A stretch of DNA of 16,451 bases from contig JAQTVL010000026.1 in assembly GCA_028706835.1 (NCBI GenBank), forward strand, positions 1 through 16,451, read 5' to 3'. Positions 7,094 through 14,617 of this stretch are shown here, piece after piece. Within the stretch, counting starts at the first letter, position 1. Each line of letters begins with the position of its first letter. The notes below the pieces were generated by a model. It was not told where the DNA came from. It made no database searches and was given only the letters and a program-made list of their open reading frames with translations. The translations under genes were made by a program, and so were the position numbers. Source of the DNA: Phycisphaerae bacterium. GTDB taxonomy: Bacteria; Planctomycetota; Phycisphaerae; JAJVII01.

Positions 7094-8125
7094 TCAAGCC
7101 GATCCGCCCCGGCACATGAACACCAGGTCCACGGCCCTGCCCTGCCAATGATACATATTCGTCAGCCGGCCTTCGACAGCAAAACCGGCGGACTCCAGGG
7201 CCGCCCGCCGCGCCTCGCACCACGAGTCGATGATCGAGACGACCTTGCGGCCGGGCGGCAGGGCGGCCGACTCGATCAGCTTCGGATACTCCGCCTCGTA
7301 GCCGGGGTGCGCGTAGACGTCCAGGATGATCGGCGGATTGTCCATCCGGTTTGGCACGAATCGCGCATTGTCGTCCGGCTGGACGACCGCCCAGCCGACC
7401 GGCCAATCGCGTTCGGTCGCGAGCACGTTCATGGCAGCCCCGGGGTGGTCGTTCATGTGTCGGCGAAAGTTGAGGAAACCCCACTCGACGATGTTCTGCC
7501 CGCTGACCTGGAGCACCGTCGAGCGATGCGGCGGGCCCTGCGGGCGGGCCGACAAGGCGTTGAGCGTCGCGTAGTCCGGCCAATCGGCTGGTCGGATGTG
7601 GACCGCCTGGCCCGGGGCGAACCGGCGATCAAGCTCCGCCTGCCCGCCGGGTGCGAACCAAGCCATGATGCCATCTTCGGGCAGGATCGAGTCGAACCCG
7701 AATTCGCGATAGACGCGGTAGGGCGTGGCGCCGTAGTCGGTGGTCAGCCAGAGCGCCTGCCCGCCGCGGTTGCGGAAGTCGTCGGTGACAGTCCGGGTCA
7801 GCACGCGGGCGATCGACTGGCCTCGGAACGCGGGCAGGGTGTAGACGTGGCCGAACAGCCCGACGTCGCCGGCTTCGAAGGTGCAGATGTTGCTGACGAT
7901 CTGCGGCGTGGCGCCGGGCGGGGCGAGGTCGGCCAGGTAGCTGCGGAAGCAGAGGTCGCCGAATTTGTTGGCCAGCAGTTGCTCAAGCTGCCACTGCCAC
8001 AGGTCGCTCTTGTGCCCGAGGAACGGCTGGATGACGCCGGACCACTTGTCGTCCGGTGCGAGAATCCGCCGGACAGTGATCGGCCTGCCGTCGCGCGTGG
8101 TCGCGGAACAGAGGGTGGATTCCAT
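7094..8125 (-). CDS. GNAT-like acetyltransferase (two-domain)
   Basis: 343 residues from the ATG at 8125. An acetyl-CoA-type segment, LFGHVYTLPAFRGQSIARVLTRTV, has the R-G-Q-S-I-A loop and following helix of GNAT motif A. It is followed by ALWLTTDYGATPYRVYREFGF, which matches GNAT motif B (helix, then Y..FGF). The C-terminal 150 residues (PVGWAVVQ, PIILDVYAHPG, REAALESAGF-like region ending VEGRLTNMYHW) look like a second, degenerate GNAT lobe. The substrate is unknown. The mRNA ahead of the ATG reads CTCCTCCTC, with no Shine-Dalgarno sequence; a TTG at 8179 in frame is an alternative start but also lacks one. It is the first gene of the probable GNAT-usp-isomerase unit. Confidence 0.7.
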   Translation of the reverse strand: MESTLCSATTRDGRPITVRRILAPDDKWSGVIQPFLGHKSDLWQWQLEQLLANKFGDLCFRSYLADLAPPGATPQIVSNICTFEAGDVGLFGHVYTLPAFRGQSIARVLTRTVTDDFRNRGGQALWLTTDYGATPYRVYREFGFDSILPEDGIMAWFAPGGQAELDRRFAPGQAVHIRPADWPDYATLNALSARPQGPPHRSTVLQVSGQNIVEWGFLNFRRHMNDHPGAAMNVLATERDWPVGWAVVQPDDNARFVPNRMDNPPIILDVYAHPGYEAEYPKLIESAALPPGRKVVSIIDSWCEARRAALESAGFAVEGRLTNMYHWQGRAVDLVFMCRGGSA

Positions 8126-8185
8126 GAGGAGGAGTTTATCGCGTGCGGAGGGAAAACAGAAGTCCGCTGACCGGTACAAAAGAGA

Positions 8186-8283
8186 AGCCCGCGGTGACGC
8201 GATCTACAGGTCCGGCTTTAATGCTCTCCGACAAGGGAGGGCGATTTTGTAGTTGATGGCCCGATCGTTCGTCACCGCAGGCT
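8186..8283. other. 98-bp foldback in the divergent promoter region (possible structured RNA or MITE-like element)
   Basis: 8186-8204 pairs with 8263-8283: GCGGTGACG opposite CGTCACCGC, then CGATC opposite GATCG with a 2-nt bulge, and outer AGCC opposite GGCT with one mismatch. Inside, CTACA (8204-8208) faces TGTAG (8248-8252), and GCTCTCC (8223-8229) faces GGAGGGC (8236-8242) across a 6-nt loop. On the minus strand the outer mismatch becomes a G-U pair and the structure is followed by UUCUCUUUU, like a terminator tail. It lies between the divergent GNAT-like and Crp/Fnr genes, where nothing else was recognised apart from a weak TATAGC at 8305. Confidence 0.6.
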
Positions 8284-8401
8284 CAAGGCTGTATCCGTTA
8301 GAACTATAGCACACGCGCGAGTCGCGAGCAAATTCGGGGGGCGCATTTCTCACATTGTCGCACGCTGGCAAGTGGCGGGCTTGGCCGGTATGTTATCGGG
8401 C

Positions 8402-9085
8402 ATGGGACAGCGCGACCTCATCACGCGGTATCTTCGCAGCAGCAAGCTTCTCGGCTCGCTCGATGCCCCGCACCTGGCGGCCATCGCCGATATCGCCACG
8501 CTGCAATCAGCCGGTAAGGGCGAGCGGCTGTTCGACCAGGGCAGCGAGTGCGCGGGGATGTTCGTCGTCGGGATGGGGCAGGTGAAGGTGTACAAGGTCA
8601 GCCCGGACGGCAAGGAACACCTGCTGCACATGGTCTGCGCGGGCGAGACGTTCGCCGAGGCGGCCCTGTTCGGCGGGTTCGATTACCCGGCGTCGGCGGA
8701 GGCGGTCGCGGCCAGCGAACTGGTGTTCCTGCCGAAGCGGCCGATGCTGCAACTGCTGGCTGACCACCCGGCGGTGCCGTTGAAACTGCTTGCGGGGATG
8801 AGCATCTGGCTTCGGCGGATGGTGGACCTGATGGAAGACCTGGTTCTCCGCGACGCGGCCGGTCGGATCGCCAAGCACATCCTGTCGCTGCAATCCGACG
8901 ACAAGGCGACGGTCGTGCAGATGACGCTAAAACACCAGGAACTGGCGGCCCACATGGGCATGACGCGGGAGACGATCTCCCGGACGCTGGCGCACCTGGA
9001 ATCGCTGGGGCTGATTACGCTGATGCCGAAGGGGAAGATTCGGCTGAAGGACGCGGCGGGATTGGCGCAACTGGCGGGGCGGTGA
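8402..9085 (+). CDS. Crp/Fnr-family transcriptional regulator
   Basis: 227 residues from the ATG at 8402; in-frame GTG 8372 and ATG 8390 are alternatives and none has a clear Shine-Dalgarno sequence. The N-terminal cNMP-binding-like beta-roll runs from about 10 to 115 (LFDQGSECAGMFVVGMGQVKVY, then AGETFAEAALFGG). A dimerisation helix follows, then a C-terminal winged helix with HQELAAHMGMTRETISRTL and an LGLITLMPKGKIRL wing. The recognition helix carries E-T-I-S-R, the E..SR pattern of Fnr-type proteins that read TTGAT/ATCAA half sites. The cysteine cluster that holds the FNR iron-sulfur centre is absent and a full cAMP-contact set is not evident. It may sense another signal (NO, redox or a nucleotide); effector unknown. 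It is transcribed divergently from the GNAT-usp-isomerase block. Confidence 0.9.
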   Translation: MGQRDLITRYLRSSKLLGSLDAPHLAAIADIATLQSAGKGERLFDQGSECAGMFVVGMGQVKVYKVSPDGKEHLLHMVCAGETFAEAALFGGFDYPASAEAVAASELVFLPKRPMLQLLADHPAVPLKLLAGMSIWLRRMVDLMEDLVLRDAAGRIAKHILSLQSDDKATVVQMTLKHQELAAHMGMTRETISRTLAHLESLGLITLMPKGKIRLKDAAGLAQLAGR

Positions 9086-9111
9086 AGGGGCGCGGTTTTC
9101 CTTTCTTCGCC

Positions 9112-9206
9112 GTTTGTGGAGTGCGGTAGCGCAGCTACCGCTTTGGCGCGGCGCCGAGGTTAACGTCCCGAGCAAAGCGGCAGCGGCGCTGCCGCACTCC
9201 ACAAAA
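9112..9206. mobile_element. MITE/REP-like palindromic element between convergent genes
   Basis: Terminal inverted repeats TTTGTGGAGTGCGG (9113-9126) and CCGCACTCCACAAA (9192-9205). Each arm also holds its own perfect 8-bp hairpin: GCGGTAGC-gca-GCTACCGC (9123-9141) and GCGGCAGC-ggc-GCTGCCGC (9177-9195). CTTTG (from 9142) and CAAAG (9173-9177) extend the symmetry around a central 26-nt core. It fills most of the 165-bp gap between the Crp/Fnr stop and the convergent VHEWG gene, where it could fold in either transcript and act as a bidirectional terminator. No transposase is nearby. Confidence 0.75.
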
Positions 9207-9250
9207 GGACATTCGTCTTTGTGGACCCCCGTGTCACACCCGCCATCCCC

Positions 9251-10642
9251 CTACTTCTTCTCCATCCCGCGCTTTACCACGTCCGGGACGATGACCGTGG
9301 GTTTGTCCAGGCGATCCAGAAGCTTCTCGGCGCTGGCGCGAACCTCGGCGTCGGGGGTCGTGCTCTTCAGCTTCACCAGGTAATCGTGGACCAAGTCGCC
9401 GAGGTCGGCTAGACGCTGCTGCGCCTCGACGCGAACCGGATATTTCGGGCTGCCGAGGTCCGCGCCCAGCTTCTCCAGCGCCGGCTCCAGCGCGCCGAGC
9501 CAGTCCAGCCGGGCGGCTTCGCCGGGGAGCGTGTCGAAGAACATGCCCACGCGGACAAGCTGGGCCGGCTTCGGCCTGATCGTCAGCGGGAACATCCGCT
9601 CGTAGACGTCGGCGGGCGCCCGCACAGCCACCAGGAAGCCCACGCGGTTGAGCAGGTCCGGCCTCCACGTCTCGACGATGGCGGCGGCCTCGGCTGGCGA
9701 TAGGCCAAACGATTCCCATTGCGAACGGCAGGTAGCGAGCAGTTTCTCGCCGGCGGCATCACTAGCCGACGCCAGCAGGTTTTTCTTCGCGACTTTCGCA
9801 ACGGCCTTCGACTTGATGTCTGGGATCGCCACGAAGTGCCGCGCCTTGCCGTCGTTGACGATGACGATCACCGTGCCCGTGCCGGCGGAGTGCGTGTTCT
9901 CCAGCGTCAACTCGTCAGCCGTCACCTTGCCCACCAGCAGCGGCTCCTGGAGCGCGGTGGCCTCGTAGAACAGGAACCGTTCGGACTCGCCGCTGACGTT
10001 CAGCCAAAGGCCGGGCACCTGGCGGACGGCGTCCCACCAGTGGCCAGCCTTCACGTCGCGAGGCGTCTGTTTCGCCTGGCGGGTGAGCGAGCCCCGCCAC
10101 GACAGGCCTACCGGGTCTTCGCCGGTGATGCCGGTGATGTCCCAGCGTTCCTTGCCGCCGGGGACCTGCTTTAACTCGGGGCGAGGCGTGGTCTGGATGT
10201 CGGGCTTGGGCCAGTAGGCCAGCGGGCCGCCGAGCGGCGTGCCGACGGTGATCGCCACCTCCGGCTGTTCGGGGCCGTAGAAGTGCAGCACCGGCTTGTT
10301 CCAGCAGCCCTCGTTGCTGCCCTTGTACTTCGGGACGTAGTCGTCGTCGTAGCGCAGGACGAAACTCGGCAGGCCACCGATCAACTGGCCCGGCGGGCTG
10401 AACAGGTTCGCGGTTCGCCCGGAGGGGTCGGCGATCGGCTCACGCTTGACGCCCCAGGCCATCGGCCGAACGACCGCCTGGATCGGCGTCAGCCAGGTGA
10501 GCTTGCCGGTGGTGCGGACCTGGACGCCCCACTCGTGAACGACGAGGGAGTCAGGCTGGGTGGTCTGGGCGGGGGCGTAATTGCAGGCGATCGGCCCGAC
10601 AATCACCGCGACGAAGAGTGCCCATGTCCGCGCAAGGTTCAT
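9251..10642 (-). CDS. Exported VHEWG-type protein of unknown function
   Basis: 463 residues from the ATG at 10642 (GGAG five bases upstream), which begins a signal peptide (NLARTWALFVAVIVGPIA) ending near APA-QT. Cys20 is not in a good lipobox. After the signal comes LVVHEWGVQVRTTGKLTW, a VHEWG motif that I recall from exported planctomycete and myxobacterial proteins of unknown function. The middle part has beta-rich segments (LHFYGPEQPEVAITV; LFYEATALQEPLLV; GTVIVIVNDGKARHFV). The last 65 residues (SPKYPVRVEAQQRLADLG, then EVRASAEKLLDRLDKP) look like two HEAT-like helical repeats. An ATG at 10675 is in frame but would put 11 residues ahead of the signal peptide. No enzymatic residues are assigned; function unknown. 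Confidence 0.75.
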   Translation of the reverse strand: MNLARTWALFVAVIVGPIACNYAPAQTTQPDSLVVHEWGVQVRTTGKLTWLTPIQAVVRPMAWGVKREPIADPSGRTANLFSPPGQLIGGLPSFVLRYDDDYVPKYKGSNEGCWNKPVLHFYGPEQPEVAITVGTPLGGPLAYWPKPDIQTTPRPELKQVPGGKERWDITGITGEDPVGLSWRGSLTRQAKQTPRDVKAGHWWDAVRQVPGLWLNVSGESERFLFYEATALQEPLLVGKVTADELTLENTHSAGTGTVIVIVNDGKARHFVAIPDIKSKAVAKVAKKNLLASASDAAGEKLLATCRSQWESFGLSPAEAAAIVETWRPDLLNRVGFLVAVRAPADVYERMFPLTIRPKPAQLVRVGMFFDTLPGEAARLDWLGALEPALEKLGADLGSPKYPVRVEAQQRLADLGDLVHDYLVKLKSTTPDAEVRASAEKLLDRLDKPTVIVPDVVKRGMEKK

Positions 10643-10674
10643 GTTGGCTCCGTGATCTGCGATCGTGACGTTCA

Positions 10675-10700
10675 TAGGACACTCGCCCTCGGGTGTCCTA
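10675..10700. repeat. Short perfect inverted repeat upstream of the VHEWG gene
   Basis: TAGGACAC (10675-10682) and GTGTCCTA (10693-10700) are exactly complementary across 10 nt, and C-T-C/G-G-G inside extends the stem. It lies 33 bp upstream of the preferred ATG at 10642, so it would fold in the leader or act as an operator. A second small hairpin, CGAGT-tttgg-ACTCG, follows at 10720-10734. Confidence 0.6.
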
Positions 10701-10752
10701 CAGAACGCCGTCCTGCGCCCGAGTTTTGGACTCGTTCGGCGGCGATTGGTTC

Positions 10753-10774
10753 CCGGCGACGGTATAATCGCCGG
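10753..10774 (+). promoter_or_regulatory. -10 box overlapped by an inverted repeat, upstream of the DUF6263-like gene
   Basis: A perfect TATAAT at 10763-10768 lies 62 bp before the start codon at 10831. It sits inside the inverted repeat CCGGCGA (10753-10759) / TCGCCGG (10768-10774), so a bound repressor would cover the -10 box. No good -35 hexamer is visible at 16-18 bp spacing, so the promoter may need an activator. The symmetry could also be chance in GC-rich DNA. Confidence 0.4.
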
Positions 10775-10830
10775 TCGCTCGGCCGAACGCTACTAGAATT
10801 AGCCAGGGGCCACAAAGCGAAGGAGCGCCC

Positions 10831-11778
10831 ATGAAACGCACGGCTCTTGCGACGACTTGGCTGCTGATGGCGACGGCGGCGGCCGTGGCGGCGGACGACC
10901 GGCCTCAGGTTTCCGTTCGCCCGGCGTTCGCGCCGGGGGAGTATCTCCAGGTGATCCAGCAGGTCGACCAGCACGAACAGAAATCGGAAGGCCAACAGGC
11001 GACGACCGAGGTCGTGCAGACGACGGAGATACTGTTGTCGGTGGACAAGCCGACGGCAGCGGGCGACGTGAAGATCCAGGTGGCGTTCCGGCGACTGGCG
11101 CAGTCGTTCAGCCAGGGGGAGAGCAAGCGGGCGTTCGACACGGCGAAGCCGGACGAGGGCGACAAGGAACTTGGGCGATCGCTGCTGGCGGTGACGAAGG
11201 GGAAGGCGACGGCGACGGTCGGGGCGGATGGGAAGGTGAAAGAGGTGAGCGGGCTGGACAGCATGTGGGACGAATTGGCGAAGACGGACCCGACGGCGGC
11301 GGCGTTGAAGGCGAGCTACGGGGACGCGACGGTTCGGACGATGCTGGAACGGATGTCGACGTTCTTTCCGGACAAGCCGGTTCGGCCGGGCGATAAGTGG
11401 GTGGTGTCGAACACGGGCAACCTGCCGGTGCTCGGGAAGACCCAGATCAAGCAGGACTGCCAGTTGAAGGCGGTGGAGACGGCGGCGATCGGGCAGGCGG
11501 CGACGATCACGGTGGCGGGAACGATTGAGGCGAAGGACCGGAAGACGACGGTGGGGGCGACCCCGGCGACGCTGCGGTCGATGAAGATCGACATGGCGGG
11601 GGAATACCGGGTGCCGCTCGGCAACACGCTGCTGACCAGCGGCACGGTGACGCAGCAGGCTGCGATGACGATGGAGATCGACGGGCCGGCGGGCGCGGAG
11701 GCGGCGCCGAAATCCAGGATGAGCTCGACGTCGACCAGCAAAATCGCGATCACGTCGTCGGCGGTCAGGCCGGGGTGA
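10831..11778 (+). CDS. Exported DUF6263-like protein
   Basis: 315 residues, ATG at 10831 with AAGGAG about 7 nt upstream. The signal peptide KRTALATTWLLMATAAAVA is followed by AADDRP, so the mature protein is periplasmic or exported. The body is beta-rich with few cysteines: EYLQVIQQVDQHEQ, TTEILLSVDKP, DVKIQVAFRRLAQSF, then GKVKEVSGLDSMWDEL and the signature-like FFPDKPVRPGDKWVVSN. The last of these resembles DUF6263 proteins, as does the pairing of a rate-like VSG segment with PDKPVxPGDKW. The C-terminus is Ser/Thr-rich and low in complexity. Function is unknown for the family. It is divergent from the VHEWG gene (188 bp gap) and its stop is 15 bp from the convergent lyase stop, with no terminator hairpin between them. 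Confidence 0.65.
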   Translation: MKRTALATTWLLMATAAAVAADDRPQVSVRPAFAPGEYLQVIQQVDQHEQKSEGQQATTEVVQTTEILLSVDKPTAAGDVKIQVAFRRLAQSFSQGESKRAFDTAKPDEGDKELGRSLLAVTKGKATATVGADGKVKEVSGLDSMWDELAKTDPTAAALKASYGDATVRTMLERMSTFFPDKPVRPGDKWVVSNTGNLPVLGKTQIKQDCQLKAVETAAIGQAATITVAGTIEAKDRKTTVGATPATLRSMKIDMAGEYRVPLGNTLLTSGTVTQQAAMTMEIDGPAGAEAAPKSRMSSTSTSKIAITSSAVRPG

Positions 11779-11793
11779 GCAGCGGGCCGACGG

Positions 11794-14421
11794 CTACTTC
11801 ACGTCCACCTTGACGACGTTCGACAGGTCGCTCTGGTTCGGCTGGGCGTCGTAGACCTTGAGGGCGAACCAATACGTGCCGGGGGCGAGGCCCTCAGCCG
11901 TAAAACTTTCCTTGGCGCCTGCCGGCGAAGGCTTGGGCTCGCCCTTACAGTTCACCGCGGCCCAGAAGCTGATAGCCTTGTCGGCCTCCGTGCGCCAGTC
12001 GCAATGCTCCTTGATCTGCTTGGTCGAGTACTTTACTTGGTACTCCGCCGCGGCGCCCTTGTCGCCGTCGTCGCCCGGCGCGGTCCAGGTGAGCTTCACC
12101 TTGCCGCCGCCGACCGCTTCGGCGGCGAGATACTTGACCGCCGCCGGCGGCGTCGCGTCAGCCCGCTTGGTGGTCTTGATGTAGACGTATTCCTGCCCGA
12201 AGCCGTTGGAGTACCAGTCGGCTAACTTGCCGGCGTGCTTGTCGGCAGCGGCCAGATAGCGCGACTGGCCGGTGGCCAGGTAGGCCCACGCCATGGTGCT
12301 CATGCAGCGGTTCCCGGAGCCTGACCGCCCCTCCGGCTTGTCGGCAGACCAGTGGTAACTGAAGCCGGCGTTGGGGAGGTCTGCTCCGGCTACGTCGTAC
12401 GCGAGCCAGTCGGCGATGCCGAGGATGGCGTCGCGGACATCTTCCTCGGGGTAGTGCCGATAGTAGCGGCCCAGCGCCATACCGACGGCGGCAGCCATGA
12501 ACGGCGTGTGCCCGGCGTAGACTTCCTGCTTTGTCTTCGGGTCGATCGTCTTTTCGGCAACAGGGCTGATCGTGCCGGCCGTCTTGTCCTGGTTCTCGCA
12601 AATCGCTTTGACCGCAGCCTGCGTCAGGTCGAGATATCGCTTCTCGCCGGTTGCCTCGTAGACGTTGGCCAGCGCCCGGGCCACCCACCCGTGCGCCCGG
12701 CTGACCTGCACATGGCCCTTTACGCCAGTGAAGGCTGCGGTGAAACTGGCCGCCTCGTTGCCGTACATCCGCAGCGCCTCCAGGCATTGCCGGTCGCCGG
12801 TCAGGTAGAAGTAGTTCACTACCTCGTCCACGCTGAAATGCTGCGTATCCATCGGGCCATATCGCCCGCCGTAGTTCCACGCCCCGCCGTAGCGGCCGTA
12901 GTTGGCGGGCTGGACGTCCGGGAAGTCTTTCGCGCCTTTGTCGTAGTAGGCCTTGTAGACCCCGCCGCCGCCTTCCCACTTCTTGCCCGCCCAGTCGCCG
13001 TCGAGATAGATGTATCGCCGGTCGCGCCAGTGCCAGCTCGTCCGCTCAAGCTGATCGAACATCCGCCGGTCGTTCGTCTGGAGATATCCCAGGTAGAACG
13101 GCGCGGTCTTCAGCAGCGGCTCGTAGCCGCCGCCGGGGGCGCTGCTCGAACCGCTCTCAAACTCCGGATCGCTACCGAAGTCGCGCCATCCCGCCAGCCG
13201 ATACGGCTGGAATCGCCGGACCATGTTCGCCTTGAGCGCGTCATCCGGTACGGACACGCACCCAAAGTCGCTCCAGGCCTTCGTCTCGTTCACCCACGAA
13301 GGCTCGCACCAGAACCGCAGGTAGCCGTCGAACCGCTTGAGCAGGTCATCGCCCTTGGCCGCCGGGTCCAGCGTCAGTTGCATCTCGTAGGTCTTGTGCG
13401 AGCAGATGTCCAGGTAATCTTCCTTGTCGCCCCACGGCAGAAGCGCCAAAGTGTTTACCCCGTCCGCGACAACCGCCTGACCTTCCGTTGGGCTATGCAC
13501 ATTCAAGAACCCGACCAGTCTTGCCGGCGCATTCTCCTTCAGATACCGCACCACCAGCGAAATAGCGGACTTGTCATTGCTCGCGGCAATCCATCCATCG
13601 CCGTCCGCCGGTTTTCCGAGCTTGTCAGACAACGGCACCGCGATGATTGCATTCCTGCACAACGGCGAGCCGATCGCCGGCAGGTGGCCGTTGGTCAGGG
13701 CGTAGCTGATTCGCACGAACGGCTCGCCCCCGAAGGCGCGAATGCGAACCACGTAGCCGTAGAGATACGGCAGCTTGCCCTTGCCGCCCTCGGGCTTGTG
13801 CAGCCCGCGGACCATAATCGTCGCCCGCATCGGGCCGGATTCCTCGACCACGACTTCCTGCGGGGCTTCGGCCCGCGACGAGTAGACGCCGCCATCGGCG
13901 GCCAGCGTCAGCGTCGAGCCTCCGCCGTTGCCCGGAGCGATCACCTGCTCGTCCTTGCCGCCGGCGGTGATCGAGGCCGAGTCGATCAGGTTGAACCGCT
14001 TCTTGCTGACGGTGAATTTGATCTTGCCGGTCTCGACCGTGATCGCATCGGCAGCGTCCGTCACCTTCACCGGGCTAGCCGCCTTCGCCGCCGCCGCGCC
14101 CGACTTGAGGTGATAAACCACGCTGCCCTTGGCCGGCACGGTCGCCTGCGCCTGCACCAGCAGCCACATGACGCTCTGGTCGGCGCCCCAGCGATTGCTC
14201 GCGGAGAATTGCGCCGGCACTTCCGCGCCCTTGTCGTCCACGAGCTTCAGCGTCGCCGGGTCCTTGACCAGCCCGACCGGCAGCGGGATGCCGCCGCTGA
14301 CCGGCTCGTCCGTCCGCGCGATTCCGCTCGGCTCGACGACCGTCAGCGGCACGTCGAGGTCCGCCGCCAGGGCCATCGCCGAGATCGCCGCCGTCGCCAT
14401 CGCTACCAGGAACGCTCGCAT
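11794..14421 (-). CDS. Exported exo-rhamnogalacturonan lyase-like protein (PcRGLX/YetA-like) with C-terminal Fn3
   Basis: 875 residues, ATG at 14421 with GAGGAG six bases upstream. The signal peptide is MRAFLVAMATAAISAMALAA. The N-terminal RIFT-barrel-type domain spans about 22-107 (VPLTVVEPSGIARTDEPVSG, then GIPLPVGLV and WGADQSVMWLLVQAQATVPA), typical of PcRGLX/YetA-like proteins (PL26-type). A second beta-sandwich region runs to about 350. A large helical toroid-like domain at roughly 380-770 contains HGWVARALANVYEATGEKRYLD, GHTPFMAAAVGMALGRYYRHYP and MSTMAWAYLATGQSRYLAAAD. A fibronectin type III domain (about 778-873; KLTWTAPGDDGDKG, YQVKYS, LAPGTYWFALKVYD) closes the protein. It would act outside the cytoplasm on pectin-type rhamnogalacturonan or a related polysaccharide. 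The catalytic residues were not identified, so activity is inferred from family only. Confidence 0.8.
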   Translation of the reverse strand: MRAFLVAMATAAISAMALAADLDVPLTVVEPSGIARTDEPVSGGIPLPVGLVKDPATLKLVDDKGAEVPAQFSASNRWGADQSVMWLLVQAQATVPAKGSVVYHLKSGAAAAKAASPVKVTDAADAITVETGKIKFTVSKKRFNLIDSASITAGGKDEQVIAPGNGGGSTLTLAADGGVYSSRAEAPQEVVVEESGPMRATIMVRGLHKPEGGKGKLPYLYGYVVRIRAFGGEPFVRISYALTNGHLPAIGSPLCRNAIIAVPLSDKLGKPADGDGWIAASNDKSAISLVVRYLKENAPARLVGFLNVHSPTEGQAVVADGVNTLALLPWGDKEDYLDICSHKTYEMQLTLDPAAKGDDLLKRFDGYLRFWCEPSWVNETKAWSDFGCVSVPDDALKANMVRRFQPYRLAGWRDFGSDPEFESGSSSAPGGGYEPLLKTAPFYLGYLQTNDRRMFDQLERTSWHWRDRRYIYLDGDWAGKKWEGGGGVYKAYYDKGAKDFPDVQPANYGRYGGAWNYGGRYGPMDTQHFSVDEVVNYFYLTGDRQCLEALRMYGNEAASFTAAFTGVKGHVQVSRAHGWVARALANVYEATGEKRYLDLTQAAVKAICENQDKTAGTISPVAEKTIDPKTKQEVYAGHTPFMAAAVGMALGRYYRHYPEEDVRDAILGIADWLAYDVAGADLPNAGFSYHWSADKPEGRSGSGNRCMSTMAWAYLATGQSRYLAAADKHAGKLADWYSNGFGQEYVYIKTTKRADATPPAAVKYLAAEAVGGGKVKLTWTAPGDDGDKGAAAEYQVKYSTKQIKEHCDWRTEADKAISFWAAVNCKGEPKPSPAGAKESFTAEGLAPGTYWFALKVYDAQPNQSDLSNVVKVDVK

Positions 14422-14520
14422 GTTCGTCTCCTCGAAGGAATCGAGTTGGGCACAATGGTGTAACCCGAATGGATGGACCGTGTTGCTTGATTACGCCGCG
14501 GAGGGGCGCGACATGCTCAT

Positions 14521-14586
14521 AGCGAGCCGGGCCGTCCTCGGCCCCGTCACCGCACGGTTGCGGACCCGAGGACGGGCCGGCTCGCT
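14521..14586. repeat. Palindromic repeat element, intergenic copy
   Basis: A 66-bp inverted repeat: left arm 14521-14541 and right arm 14566-14586, with 20 of 21 arm positions complementary. The 24-nt loop holds its own hairpin, CCGCA-cggt-TGCGG. The left arm is identical to that of the element inside the phosphodiesterase gene (4388-4408). This copy occupies the 196-bp gap between the aminotransferase stop (14618) and the lyase start (14421) on the minus strand, where it may end transcription from the aminotransferase gene. The rest of that gap shows nothing I recognise. Confidence 0.8.
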
Positions 14587-14617
14587 CAACACTTGGGCAA
14601 CCCCGCCCCGTCTCGTC

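Noticed and set aside
8114..8136. AGGAGGAG near 8127 as a ribosome binding site
   Set aside because: It is on the plus strand, where no start codon follows at suitable spacing in a real gene; the minus-strand gene sees CTCCTCCTC instead.
8253..8267. TTGAT followed by GGCC and CGATC upstream of the Crp/Fnr gene as an Fnr box
   Set aside because: Only the left half matches TTGAT-N4-ATCAA; the right half differs and the bases are better explained by the foldback stem.
8372..8401. GTG at 8372 as the start of the Crp/Fnr gene
   Set aside because: It adds ten residues outside the usual family start and has no Shine-Dalgarno support; not fully excluded.
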